From positions 1-44,900 of the forward strand of contig CANNKH010000003.1 in the NCBI GenBank assembly GCA_947504985.1: a stretch of DNA of 44,900 bases, in the 5' to 3' direction. The translations under genes and the position numbers were made by a program. Under the pieces are notes generated by a model. It had not been told where the DNA came from. It worked only from the letters and a program-made list of their open reading frames with translations, and ran no database searches. The stretch is from Methylococcaceae bacterium (lineage in GTDB: Bacteria; Pseudomonadota; Gammaproteobacteria; Methylococcales; Methylomonadaceae). Below, in pieces: positions 17,736-27,411 of this stretch. Numbering within the stretch: position 1 is the first letter of the stretch; every line of letters begins with the position of its first letter.

Positions 17736-18932
17736 ATGCAAAAAACACTAACGGTTAAACTGGATACCGGCATACTCCAGCTCACGATAGCGCCTGGGCG
17801 TATCCCTCTCAAACGTTTATTAGGATTTGCTGCCCGTGTTAGCAGTAAGCGCAAGTTTTTGCTGGTTAGCAAGGTCTTGGGTAAGCATTATCCGGTATCG
17901 CCAATAATGATGCGCTGGTCTTATCGAGCATTAGCGCGGGCTGTACTTAAATGCGGGGTAGGGGATAGCTCATTATGGATAGGCATGGCGGAAACGGCGA
18001 CGGGTCTAGGTTATGGCGTTTTTGCAGCGGCTAGCGATGTCGGCGTGCAAAAAGCGCTGTTCATGCAAACCACACGTTATCATCTTGATGGTATGGAACG
18101 CTTGGCATTCGATGAAGCCCATAGTCATGCTACTGACTTTTTTCTGTATTATCCTGAGCAACCTGATTTTCGGCAGCGATTTTTAAAGGCACAAACCCTA
18201 GTGTTGATTGATGATGAAATCAGCACGGGTCGTACTTTTTTACGGCTGATTAATGCCTATCAAGCCGTTAATCCAGGTTTACAAAAAGTGTTTATCGTCA
18301 GTCTGGTCAATTTTGCCCATCCTGATGATCGTGCGTTATTGGAAGCGCAAGCCGGGGTTGTCGTGGAATGGGTGTGCTTTCGGGAGGGGTTGCTGCATTT
18401 TGACGACAGTCAGAATACCGCGCTAGATAACATTGTTGTCAACGTATCGGGTAATGGTGCTTGTAAAAAGTATGTGTTGGCTTGGCCAGGGCGATGGGGG
18501 ATCGAGGTTCCGATACAGCTAGAATCTGGTGTGGTTGATGCGTTATTGCCGCTGCTTAAAAACGTTATCGATGACTTCCGACCGATACTGGTGTTAGGGT
18601 CAGGTGAGTGCAATACACCCGCCTATCTATTAGGATGCGATCTGGAAGCGAAAGGTTTTAACGTGAAAGTGCAAAGCACGACGCGTTCACCTATTCATCA
18701 GGGTAATGATATTGCACTGGTTTGCCAGTTTGAAGATAACTATGATGATGGTATCCCCAATTTTATTTACAACCTGAATCCTGCGGCTTATCGTGAAATT
18801 ATTTTGTGCCATGAAACACCGATGTGCGCATCACTGCTAGAGCGTTTGCAGGCATGGCAAGCGATCAGCGCACGCTTTGAACTTAACCCAGATATGACTC
18901 ACCATGCAAAGCTACATTTTTTTAGACCTTGA
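17736..18932 (+). CDS. Phosphoribosyltransferase with TRSP domain (Ter module)
   Basis: The N-terminal half is a type I phosphoribosyltransferase, with the PRPP-binding loop LVLIDDEISTGRT at residues 155-167. The C-terminal region (about 245-398) is the TRSP domain, with its namesake TTRSP at 315-319 and the GSGE segment at 288-291. This fusion is diagnostic of the Ter nucleoside-metabolite operons. The acceptor base is unknown. It lies 76 bases after the ATP-grasp gene without an obvious terminator, and overlaps the HAD gene by 29 bases. No clear Shine-Dalgarno precedes ATG 17736. Confidence 0.88.
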   Translation: MQKTLTVKLDTGILQLTIAPGRIPLKRLLGFAARVSSKRKFLLVSKVLGKHYPVSPIMMRWSYRALARAVLKCGVGDSSLWIGMAETATGLGYGVFAAASDVGVQKALFMQTTRYHLDGMERLAFDEAHSHATDFFLYYPEQPDFRQRFLKAQTLVLIDDEISTGRTFLRLINAYQAVNPGLQKVFIVSLVNFAHPDDRALLEAQAGVVVEWVCFREGLLHFDDSQNTALDNIVVNVSGNGACKKYVLAWPGRWGIEVPIQLESGVVDALLPLLKNVIDDFRPILVLGSGECNTPAYLLGCDLEAKGFNVKVQSTTRSPIHQGNDIALVCQFEDNYDDGIPNFIYNLNPAAYREIILCHETPMCASLLERLQAWQAISARFELNPDMTHHAKLHFFRP

Positions 18933-19659
18933 TGACACCTTGTTTCAAACCTTGAGAAAATGCACGTCTGATGCAAGCAATAATACGTTGGCAGTGCGGG
19001 CATTTTTGCCTGATGGCACACCTAATTCATTTGCCACGCGCAAGCAACAATGGCTGTGGCAATGGCTGGCGAAAGGTTTCAGGATTGTGCCAGTGACTGC
19101 GCGTGATATGGGGGCTTTCCGTCGTGTCAATTTGCCATTTCAAGAAGAAGCGGTATTGAATCACGGTGCGGTCGTTTTAGACAATCAGGGCGCTATTGAT
19201 AAGGTCTGGATGGACAGGATTCTGCAAAAACTACCTGCCTATCATGATAAATTAATGATGGTATGGGAAAAGGTTGAAGCTTATTGTCACCTTCATACTG
19301 GCTTTAAACCGCGTCTAGTGGATGATTTTGACATTACTTGGTATGGTGTTATCAAGCATAATGACGGCACTGAAGCGACCCTTAAAAAATTGTTGGAGAG
19401 TGTCATTAAGCCGCACCCGTCTATTTGCGATGGCAGTTTATATTGGCATCTGAACGGCAACAATCTTGCCATATTGCCCCGTATCATCAATAAAGAAAGC
19501 GCTGTCAGCTATTTACTAGATAGCTATAAACAGCAATATTCAGAAATTTTAACTTTTGGCGCCGGCGACAGTAGAACCGATGCGCCGTTTCTGGCCTTAT
19601 GCGATTACGCATTGATCCCAAAAAACACGCAATTATTTAATACGTTGGTCGCCGTTTAA
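18904..19659 (+). CDS. HAD family phosphatase (Ter module)
   Basis: This cytosolic haloacid-dehalogenase phosphatase has 251 residues. Motif I FLDLDDT carries the nucleophile Asp8 and acid Asp10. Motif II is VTARD at about 58-62. Motif IV is FGAGDSRTDAPF near residue 220. The large cap between motifs II and III resembles the C2 type of Cof/sucrose-phosphate phosphatases. In the Ter module it probably removes phosphate from a phosphoribosylated intermediate made by the neighbouring PRTases. It overlaps both neighbours. Confidence 0.85.
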   Translation: MQSYIFLDLDDTLFQTLRKCTSDASNNTLAVRAFLPDGTPNSFATRKQQWLWQWLAKGFRIVPVTARDMGAFRRVNLPFQEEAVLNHGAVVLDNQGAIDKVWMDRILQKLPAYHDKLMMVWEKVEAYCHLHTGFKPRLVDDFDITWYGVIKHNDGTEATLKKLLESVIKPHPSICDGSLYWHLNGNNLAILPRIINKESAVSYLLDSYKQQYSEILTFGAGDSRTDAPFLALCDYALIPKNTQLFNTLVAV

Positions 19660-20759
19660 TGACAGCACTAATGCCGCTTTCAGGCAGCTATGCACCGGAT
19701 GATGTCAGATTTTTGCTGACACCGATCACGATGCCGGACACGCCCGTGTCTATCAAAGAAGTCTTGATCCAGTCTGGTCAAAAACATTATTCACAAATGT
19801 TGTCGTATGAAGCGTTGCCGTCCGAAGACTATCTGGCGTTGTTTTATCAGGCAATGGCGGCGAATAAAATGCGTGTCGCAGAGCATGTGGTCATTTTGGC
19901 CGAACGTATTCTGGCAACACGACCTCACGGTATCACGCTGGTCTCATTGGCACGGGCTGGAACGCCTATGGGGGTGTTGCTCAAACAGGTGATTAAGCGT
20001 TATTTCAATACCGATGTTGCTCATTATTCGATTTCGATACTCCGTGATGTTGGTATGGATTTGAATGCACTGCGTTTTATCGTGCAGCATCATGCGCCGG
20101 AAACGCTGGTATTTGTCGATGGTTGGACAGGGAAGGGCATCATTGCAGGGCAATTGGCAACTAGCTTGCAACAATTTGCCCAGACAGACGGGATTAATAT
20201 CCCTGCTGAGTTGTATGTATTAACCGATTTATCCGGTTGTGCGGCCGTGGCGGCATCGTCAGAAGATTATTTAATTCCGTCGTGCATTTTGAATGCAACG
20301 GTATCAGGCTTAGTCAGCCGTTCGGTTTATGATGAACAATTAATCAGAGCGACTCAATTTCACGGCTGTGTGTATTACGATCAATTTGAAGCGCATGATT
20401 TATCAACGTATTTTGTTGATGAAATACTTGCCAGTATTGATTTTATTTGGAAAAACTCAACCTATCGGCCGCCTATTGAATTGAACCATCAACAATTGCA
20501 AGCCATCTCACAAACGCTGTTACAGCAGCTTGCCGAGCGTTATCAAATTAGTCGGCAGCATTACATCAAGCCAGGCATCGGCGAAGCAACGCGAGTGTTA
20601 TTGCGTCGCGAAGCCAGATTACTGCTGTTACAAGATATTGAATCAGAAGCAACCTTGCATTTACGTTGGCTGGCAGAGTCCAGGTCAGTCCCGATAGAAG
20701 TGTGTAGTGAGCTTCCGTATCGCGCCGTGGCGTTAATCAAAGAGATACATAATGACTAG
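19659..20759 (+). CDS. StiP-family PRTase with probable PELOTA-type C-terminus (Ter module)
   Basis: Databases call this family cysteine protease StiP, but its core is a phosphoribosyltransferase fold (PRTase_1). The PRPP-loop-like TLVFVDGWTGKG is at residues 149-160, and a SLARAG strand-loop at 96-101 resembles the pyrophosphate site. The C-terminal region of about 85 residues is where a PELOTA-like RNA-binding domain is expected in this family, although I cannot confirm that fold by eye. It has 366 residues. It begins at the HAD stop and overlaps the lyase gene, so the whole set is one coupled transcript. The protease label has no support in this sequence. Confidence 0.83.
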   Translation: MTALMPLSGSYAPDDVRFLLTPITMPDTPVSIKEVLIQSGQKHYSQMLSYEALPSEDYLALFYQAMAANKMRVAEHVVILAERILATRPHGITLVSLARAGTPMGVLLKQVIKRYFNTDVAHYSISILRDVGMDLNALRFIVQHHAPETLVFVDGWTGKGIIAGQLATSLQQFAQTDGINIPAELYVLTDLSGCAAVAASSEDYLIPSCILNATVSGLVSRSVYDEQLIRATQFHGCVYYDQFEAHDLSTYFVDEILASIDFIWKNSTYRPPIELNHQQLQAISQTLLQQLAERYQISRQHYIKPGIGEATRVLLRREARLLLLQDIESEATLHLRWLAESRSVPIEVCSELPYRAVALIKEIHND

Positions 20760-21699
20760 ACAATATACCGCTCAGCCTAAAGCTTTTTCGCCGTGGTGTT
20801 TAGGTGCGCCACTTTATATGCCCGCCCATCGTATTGATTTGATGGATATTGCCAATGGTGAAAAACTCCCAGGGCTACGATCAATGATATTTTGTACTGA
20901 GGATGCCGTGTCTTATCGCCAAGTTGATAGCAGCTTGCGTCATTTAGGATTATGTTTGCAAGGTTTTAGAGACACACCCAATCGTTTTCGTTTTATTCGC
21001 GCCAGAAATCCTGAGATTCTGGCGCGATTACTTGACCTTCCTGATATTGAAAAAATCGATGGTTTTGTGTTGCCAAAATTTAACGAAGATGTATTTGATG
21101 CTTACTTTGATCAATTGCAAGGAACCTCCTTTAAAGTCATGCCAACGCTGGAAACTAAAGATGTATTTGATTACACGGCGATGAGCGCCTTACGTAAAGG
21201 CTTGTTACAAGATACTATTTTTCCGCGTATTTTAATGTTGCGGATAGGCGGTAATGATTTGATGAATCTGCTGGGACTGCGACGTTCACGCGGATTAACA
21301 CTTTATGATACGCCGATGAGTCAAGTGATCTCGCAGCTGGTAATGATATTCAAACCCTACGACTTTTCGATTTCGGCACCGGTATTTGAATATCTGGATG
21401 ATATGGCAACGTTATCAAAAGAAATTCAGCTTGATTTAGCGCATGGTTTGACGGGTAAAACGGCGATTCATCCTAGCCAAATTTCTGCTATTGAAGCCGC
21501 TTACGAGGTTGATAAAGAAGATTATGAAATGGCATTGAGCCTTTGTGAGCGCGATGCGCCAGCTGTTTTTAAAATGCACAATGCAATGTGTGAAGTTGCT
21601 ACGCACCAGCAATGGAGTAAAACCATTATCAATAGACAAGCGTGTTATGGTGTTAAAATCGCCATGCCGCTTGATGGGTATGCTGAATTATCTGTTTAA
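20752..21699 (+). CDS. CitE-like HpcH/HpaI aldolase/lyase (Ter module)
   Basis: This 315-residue TIM-barrel enzyme of the citrate-lyase beta/HpcH-HpaI superfamily keeps FCTEDAVSY (acidic metal-site region), the FRFIRARN arginine block and a VLPKF strand. It also keeps PTLETKDVF, RIGGNDLMNLLG and the C-terminal GLTGKTAIHPSQI. The likely chemistry is carbon-carbon bond cleavage or formation on a CoA-like or keto-acid substrate. In the Ter set it is the fifth enzyme, and its substrate is unknown. It overlaps the StiP-family gene by eight bases and is followed after 57 bases by terB. Confidence 0.87.
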   Translation: MTRQYTAQPKAFSPWCLGAPLYMPAHRIDLMDIANGEKLPGLRSMIFCTEDAVSYRQVDSSLRHLGLCLQGFRDTPNRFRFIRARNPEILARLLDLPDIEKIDGFVLPKFNEDVFDAYFDQLQGTSFKVMPTLETKDVFDYTAMSALRKGLLQDTIFPRILMLRIGGNDLMNLLGLRRSRGLTLYDTPMSQVISQLVMIFKPYDFSISAPVFEYLDDMATLSKEIQLDLAHGLTGKTAIHPSQISAIEAAYEVDKEDYEMALSLCERDAPAVFKMHNAMCEVATHQQWSKTIINRQACYGVKIAMPLDGYAELSV

Positions 21700-21756
21700 T
21701 CGGTATTTGTTTAAGCCACACCAATCTCACCACCCTTACCCTTCCAGGAGTACATT

Positions 21757-22212
21757 ATGAGTTTCGATAATTTTTTAAACCAATTAAAAACCAAAGCCAA
21801 CGAATTAAAAACGGATGTCTTAAAATTTAAAAATAAGAATTTTCTTAATGCAGCAATGGCAGGTTCTGCATTGATTGCAATAGCTGACGGCAGTGTCAGT
21901 GCCGAAGAAAAGCAAAAAATGATTAAATTTATTGAAGGGCATGATGCGTTGTCTATTTTCACTACCAGCGATGTGATTAAAGCGTTTCAAGAATTTATAG
22001 GACAGCTCGAATTTGACAAAGACATCGGTGAAGCTAAAGCCTATCAAGCTTTAGGTAAAATGAAGTCGGATGTAGAGGCATCACGGTTATTAATGCGTAT
22101 GATTATTGCCATTGCCGCTTCTGATGGTAATTTTGACGCCTCTGAAAAAAATGTGGCAGCTAAGATAGCCAGAGAATTAGGGCTTAACCCGTCTGAATTT
22201 GAATTGGCATAA
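21757..22212 (+). CDS. terB: Tellurite resistance protein TerB
   Basis: TerB is a small all-helical cytosolic protein that binds metal and associates with membrane-bound Ter complexes. The 151-residue product has the two pseudo-repeated acidic metal motifs IADGSVSAEEK (about 47-57) and AASDGNFDASEK (about 121-132). The N-terminus is Lys-rich. CCAGGAG at 21744-21750 gives a strong ribosome site. It is the last gene of the Ter cluster, and a GC-rich terminator follows. Confidence 0.92.
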   Translation: MSFDNFLNQLKTKANELKTDVLKFKNKNFLNAAMAGSALIAIADGSVSAEEKQKMIKFIEGHDALSIFTTSDVIKAFQEFIGQLEFDKDIGEAKAYQALGKMKSDVEASRLLMRMIIAIAASDGNFDASEKNVAAKIARELGLNPSEFELA

Positions 22213-22239
22213 CGGTCTGATTAATTTAGACGGGTTAAT

Positions 22240-22263
22240 GGGCGATCTGTAGTCGCCCTTTTT
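22240..22263 (+). terminator. Intrinsic terminator after terB
   Basis: GGGCGA at 22240-22245 pairs with TCGCCC at 22253-22258 around a 7-base loop, and five T residues follow. It closes the Ter operon before glnK. Confidence 0.85.
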
Positions 22264-22340
22264 ATACACAAAAGGCTGGAATTGTATGTTGATTAATAAT
22301 TCTCTATGATTGCTCCTTTATTTGTAGTCATTCACGTTAA

Positions 22341-22700
<360 letters not shown>

Positions 22701-22724
22701 CACAGGTAAAAAAAGGGAAGAACA

Positions 22725-24017
22725 ATGTTGTCTACGAAAAATGTCAGCCTGTTAATAGGGTTGCTATTTATCCCTGGGCTGGCTTTTGCCGATCAGCTCA
22801 ATCAGGCTAACACCGTTTGGGTGCTAACCTCTACGGCGCTAGTTTTGTTTATGACCATTCCAGGGTTGTCACTGTTTTATGCTGGATTGGTCAGAAGCAA
22901 GAATGTGTTATCGGTATTAATGCAATGCTTTGCTATTACTTGCTTGGTTTCGATACTTTGGCTTGCCGGTGTTTACAGTTTTATTTTTACTGACGGCGGT
23001 GATCTGCAAAATTTGATAGGCAGTGCTTCGAAAGCTTTTTTGCCTGACATTAGTGCAGATTCATTGACGGGCGATATTCCTGAAACCGTGTACTTCATGT
23101 TTCAAATGACTTTTGCCATCATCACCCCAGCATTAATAGTTGGTGCTTTTGCCGAACGTATGAAGTTTTCAGCAATGCTTTGGTTTAGTGCTTTATGGCT
23201 GATTATTGTTTATGCACCTGTATGCCATTGGATTTGGGGTGGTGGTTGGCTGGCTGATCTGGGAGCGATGGATTTTGCTGGTGGTATTGTTATTCATGTC
23301 AACGCTGGAGTTGCCGCGCTAGTATCTGCTTTGGTGTTGGGTAATAGAAAAGGTTTTCCAAGTACGGCGATGCCACCGCACAACATGACGATGGTGGTTA
23401 CCGGAGCAGGGATGCTATGGGTAGGTTGGTTCGGCTTTAATGCCGGTAGTGCATTAACGGCAGATGGACATGCAGGCATGACGATGTTGGTGACGCATAT
23501 CGGTGCGGCTTCCGGTGCGTTGACATGGATGTTTATTGAATGGAAACGTTTTGGTAAGCCCAGTGTTTTGGGTATTGTAACCGGTATGGTTGCAGGGCTT
23601 GGCACCATTACGCCGGCATCCGGTTTTGTTGGACCGTTAGGTGCGCTGGTGATTGGTGTGACTGCCGGTATGGTGTGTTTTTATGCGACACAGTACGTTA
23701 AACGTACGTTAAAAATTGACGATTCTTTGGATGTGTTTCCCGTACATGGTGTCGGTGGTGTCACTGGTTCATTGTTAACCGGTGTTTTTGCCTCTGCTAA
23801 CCTAGGGGGAATCGGTTTGGCTGAAGACGTTACCATTGTCCATCAAATCAGTATTCAAGCATTAGCCATTGTAGTTACTATCATTTGGAGTGCAGTATTC
23901 AGTTATCTGATTCTTAAGGGGTTGGATAAATTGATAGGTTTGCGTGTTACTGCGGATGAAGAGGTACAAGGACTTGATACTATTCTGCATGAAGAAACAG
24001 GCTATCTTGACTTATAG
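22725..24017 (+). CDS. amtB: Ammonium transporter
   Basis: AmtB is a trimeric inner-membrane ammonia/ammonium channel. The 430-residue product has a cleavable signal peptide ending LAFA at about residue 22, then about eleven hydrophobic helices. The conserved pore His pair is in PHNMTMVV and VHGVGGVTGS. The signatures FYAGLVRSKN and DFAGGIVIHVNAGVAALV are intact. It is translated with glnK, whose product should gate it. A terminator follows. Confidence 0.97.
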   Translation: MLSTKNVSLLIGLLFIPGLAFADQLNQANTVWVLTSTALVLFMTIPGLSLFYAGLVRSKNVLSVLMQCFAITCLVSILWLAGVYSFIFTDGGDLQNLIGSASKAFLPDISADSLTGDIPETVYFMFQMTFAIITPALIVGAFAERMKFSAMLWFSALWLIIVYAPVCHWIWGGGWLADLGAMDFAGGIVIHVNAGVAALVSALVLGNRKGFPSTAMPPHNMTMVVTGAGMLWVGWFGFNAGSALTADGHAGMTMLVTHIGAASGALTWMFIEWKRFGKPSVLGIVTGMVAGLGTITPASGFVGPLGALVIGVTAGMVCFYATQYVKRTLKIDDSLDVFPVHGVGGVTGSLLTGVFASANLGGIGLAEDVTIVHQISIQALAIVVTIIWSAVFSYLILKGLDKLIGLRVTADEEVQGLDTILHEETGYLDL

Positions 24018-24047
24018 TTTGTTTTATAGCGTGTTCTCTCAACAAAC

Positions 24048-24073
24048 AGGCGACCTTTAAAGTCGCCTTTTTT
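24048..24073 (+). terminator. Intrinsic terminator after amtB
   Basis: AGGCGAC at 24048-24054 pairs with GTCGCCT at 24062-24068 across 7 bases, running into six T residues. Its right arm shares AGTCGCC with the terminator preceding glnK. Confidence 0.9.
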
Positions 24074-24113
24074 GTTTATAATGAACGCTACATAGGTAAT
24101 AAACTAGGGTTTT

Positions 24114-27100
24114 ATGAATATTCGACATGCCATATTTATTATTGCAAAAGCTTTAGTCATCTCAGGCATCCTTTTGGTAGTGATGATTTCAGTTGGCTTT
24201 TTTGCTTTTCCGCCACTATTGAAAGCTAAATTACCGGAAATTATTAAGCAATACACTGGTCGCACGTCATCTATTACCCGCGTTCAACTTGGCTTGTTTC
24301 CCTTAGCGCTTAAACTACAGGGCTTCGATATTAAAGAACAGAATACGCAACCTTTCGCCTCGTTTGATACGCTTTATCTTCAAATTGATCCGTATCTATC
24401 AATTTTACAAAAAACGCTGATTATAAATAAAGTCAAACTGGATAAGCCTTACCTGCATATTGCTAGACAGCAAGAGGGTACCTTTAATTTTAGTGATCTC
24501 ATTAAAAATAAAACACCTGCTCCACCAGCTTCCAAAAACAGTACCTTATTTCCAATTACGATCACCAAGCTATCACTTTCAGCAGGTCAGTTGGTATGGG
24601 ACGACCGTTATGCAGGTCAAGCTATTACTGAAACAGTAACGCCTATACAGCTTGATATTGATGATTTTACAACGCGGACAGAGGGACAATCTCGACTTAT
24701 CTTAGCACTTGCTTTTGCTTCTGGTGGTCGTCTTCATTGGGAAGGTGATTTCGGTATCAATCCTTTCGTTTCAAAAGGACGTATCAAGTTGGACGATTGG
24801 CGTCTACAAAAAATGCCAATGTCAGCTATGCAGCTCAAGAATCTACAAGGGGCTATGCAACTTGATACCGATTATCAACTCAGTGCAGCCGAAGGTAAGG
24901 TAAAACTGTCGATCAACAAGGCCATAATAAATGCCCATGATGTCCAGTATGAGGCCGATGGACGCACATTTAAACTGGCAGATTTTACGCATGATAGCGA
25001 TTTGTCATTGCTTTACGCTAGCAACAACTGGCAACTTGATGTCAACAATGTCGGAATCATTAGTCACAATCTTCGTGTACAAGAAAAAAAATTGTTGGGT
25101 AAACTGTCTGATTTGGCACTGGAAGCCGCCTACAAAGTGACTTATGCCAATCATAGTTTGAATGTCATGATTAGTCAGGGCAAAGTTGATAGTAAAGGTT
25201 TGCAATTGTCAGAACACACTAAGCCGCTGTTTGCTATTCCTGTGCTTGCCTTTAAGGGTATCGCATTTAACCTGAATGATCGGCGGTTGAGTGTTGCTTC
25301 TGTGTCCGCTAACGATGCGACTATTAAAGCTGGGCTGAATACTGACGGTCGTTTTAATTATCAAGCTTTGCTGCCTGCAACCACCACCACTCTGCAATCT
25401 CCTCTCAGTGCCGATCAGCAAAAACCCTCTTGGCAACTTGCCGCTGACATGATTACCTTGAATCGCTGTTCACTCGATTTTGAAGACCAGACTTTGCCAA
25501 AACCATTTACATTTCATATCAAACCTATTGATTTCAAACTGACCGGTTTTAGTAATCAAAGCAAGACTAAATTACCTTTTCAGCTTAATGCTGGCATTAA
25601 CAAGAATGGCACTATTAATTTAAACGGCAGTGTAACCATGACCCCGCTCATCGCTGCTACCCTGGATATTGATGTTAAAAACATTGATTTAGCGAGCTAT
25701 CAGACCTATTTCGACCGCTTTATTCGCCTGGATGTTGTTGATGGACTGCTGGCAATTGATGGTCAAGTAACACTTGAAAAACGCGATAAACTGGCGTTTA
25801 CATTTACCGGTAATACCGGAATTACTGAGTTTTTAACGCGAGATCAGCGTGTACATAAAGATTTTGTAAAATGGGAGAACCTAAGCTTAAAAGACATCAA
25901 CATTGACTCATCAGCCAATCGTTACACAGCACAGACACTGGTGATTGATAAGCCTTATGCCAGAGTGACCATTAGAAAGGATAAGACCATCAATTTTTTT
26001 GGTCTCCTAATTGCCGACGAACGTCAATCTGAACCTGCCGTTAACAAAGATGAAGTCAATTCCGCTTACTTTAAACTGGGTAAGATTCAAATTACCGATG
26101 GTTATTCGGATTTTACCGATTTATCGCTGATTTTACCGTTTTCCGCACATGTACAAGGCTTGGATGGCGGTGCAAATGGCATTTCTTCAGAAAAAAATGC
26201 CCAATTTAATGTCATGTTAAAAGGTAACGCCTACGATTTGGCGCCAGTTGATGTTAGCGGCAAAATTAGTCCTTTTCTCGGCGATTACCATGTCTCAATC
26301 AATTTTAAAGGATTGCCCATGCCTCTGGTTTCCCCTTACATGGTGCAATTTGCCGGATATAAAGTTGAAAAGGGCAAAATGTCGCTGAAGCTGGATTATA
26401 AAATTGCAAACAAACAATTGACTGCCAGCAATAATTTATTAATCGATCAATTTGAATTGGGCGAGAAAGTAGACAATCCCAATGCGGTATCATTACCACT
26501 TAAGCTGGCTGTCGCGCTGCTTAAAGATTCCAGTGGCAGAATAAAATTTGATGTGCCAATTACCGGCAGTTTGGAAAATCCGCAATTCAGTCTGGGCGCT
26601 ATTATTGCTGATGCTTTGGTTAATGCGATTGGTAAAGTTGTGACTTCACCCTTTAGTGCCATTGCGTCACTGATCGGCAGTACACAAGATTTAAGTGCGG
26701 TCAGCTTTAATCCGGGTAGCTCGATATTAAGCACCCAACAAGAAGCGAAGCTTGCCGAAGTATCAAAAGCATTGCAGGAACGTCCGCAATTATCACTGGA
26801 AATTAAAGGCACAACTTCTCAGCAACAAGATTGGCCCGCAATAAGTGATGATGCGTTATACGATCAGTTAAAAATACGGCGGGCGGCAGAAATTAATCAA
26901 AAAGGTGTAAAAATCCGCCCGGAATATATAGCACTTACTGCGGAAGATTATCGACGTTTATTGGCAGATTTGTTTATCGAAAAATTTCCGTTGCTGGCAG
27001 AAAAATCATTTTTAGGCACGCCAGAATTAAAAGTACCGCAAACTGCCGATTTTTATGATGTCGCCAAACAAAAGTTGCTAGAAGTGATTAACCCTGAACA

Positions 27101-27266
27101 GGAACGGCTTAAAGAGTTGGCCGCACATAGAGCGCAGACTATCGCAAAATATATTGTCCAAAAAGGTGACATAGCTCAAGAACGGGTTTTTATACTCGAC
27201 CCTGTGGTTAATCCTGGTGACGATGCCAAAGAAATCATTAGCGTGTTATCGTTAAAAGCAAATTGA
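24114..27266 (+). CDS. AsmA-like DUF748 envelope protein
   Basis: The 1050-residue protein has one N-terminal membrane segment (about residues 8-32) and a very long beta-rich periplasmic region. Its repeated strand pattern and phrases such as FDTLYLQIDPYLSILQKTLIINKVKLDKPYL (split over residues 84-114) are typical of AsmA/DUF748 proteins. Such proteins form hydrophobic grooves bridging the inner and outer membranes and are linked to lipid transport. The C-terminal end (about 862-1045) resembles an OmpA-like domain split by an insertion (FNPGSSIL, then RRAAEI, then RAQTIAKYI). It stands alone between two terminators. Lipid transport is a family-based inference. Confidence 0.88.
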   Translation: MNIRHAIFIIAKALVISGILLVVMISVGFFAFPPLLKAKLPEIIKQYTGRTSSITRVQLGLFPLALKLQGFDIKEQNTQPFASFDTLYLQIDPYLSILQKTLIINKVKLDKPYLHIARQQEGTFNFSDLIKNKTPAPPASKNSTLFPITITKLSLSAGQLVWDDRYAGQAITETVTPIQLDIDDFTTRTEGQSRLILALAFASGGRLHWEGDFGINPFVSKGRIKLDDWRLQKMPMSAMQLKNLQGAMQLDTDYQLSAAEGKVKLSINKAIINAHDVQYEADGRTFKLADFTHDSDLSLLYASNNWQLDVNNVGIISHNLRVQEKKLLGKLSDLALEAAYKVTYANHSLNVMISQGKVDSKGLQLSEHTKPLFAIPVLAFKGIAFNLNDRRLSVASVSANDATIKAGLNTDGRFNYQALLPATTTTLQSPLSADQQKPSWQLAADMITLNRCSLDFEDQTLPKPFTFHIKPIDFKLTGFSNQSKTKLPFQLNAGINKNGTINLNGSVTMTPLIAATLDIDVKNIDLASYQTYFDRFIRLDVVDGLLAIDGQVTLEKRDKLAFTFTGNTGITEFLTRDQRVHKDFVKWENLSLKDINIDSSANRYTAQTLVIDKPYARVTIRKDKTINFFGLLIADERQSEPAVNKDEVNSAYFKLGKIQITDGYSDFTDLSLILPFSAHVQGLDGGANGISSEKNAQFNVMLKGNAYDLAPVDVSGKISPFLGDYHVSINFKGLPMPLVSPYMVQFAGYKVEKGKMSLKLDYKIANKQLTASNNLLIDQFELGEKVDNPNAVSLPLKLAVALLKDSSGRIKFDVPITGSLENPQFSLGAIIADALVNAIGKVVTSPFSAIASLIGSTQDLSAVSFNPGSSILSTQQEAKLAEVSKALQERPQLSLEIKGTTSQQQDWPAISDDALYDQLKIRRAAEINQKGVKIRPEYIALTAEDYRRLLADLFIEKFPLLAEKSFLGTPELKVPQTADFYDVAKQKLLEVINPEQERLKELAAHRAQTIAKYIVQKGDIAQERVFILDPVVNPGDDAKEIISVLSLKAN

Positions 27267-27291
27267 ATTATATTTCGAGTATTTTTTGTTA

Positions 27292-27411
27292 GGGCGACTA
27301 AATTCGCATCTACAGTTTTTTAAAGCCTTCTTCTGGAATATTCTGGAAGAAGGCTTTTTGTTTTACAGGACGTTCATTTTGCTAGCAGTAGATGCGACTT
27401 CACTTGTGCCC
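27292..27411. repeat. Nested palindromic element containing a terminator
   Basis: Outer arms TCGCATCTAC (27304-27313) and GTAGATGCGA (27388-27397) are perfect reverse complements, and GGGC at 27292 and GCCC at 27408 mark the outer ends. Between them lies an independent 12-bp hairpin (27322-27357). The arrangement looks like a small REP- or MITE-like element that brought in, or inserted around, a terminator. Copies elsewhere could not be searched. Confidence 0.45.
27322..27359 (+). terminator. Strong intrinsic terminator after the DUF748 gene
   Basis: AAAGCCTTCTTC at 27322-27333 is perfectly complementary to GAAGAAGGCTTT at 27346-27357, with a 12-base loop and a run of five T residues from 27355 to 27359. 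Confidence 0.9.

Noticed and set aside
19659-20759. Cysteine protease annotation for the StiP-family gene
   Set aside because: The sequence shows a PRPP-loop-like motif and PRTase pattern and no recognisable protease dyad; Ter-module context also favours a PRTase.
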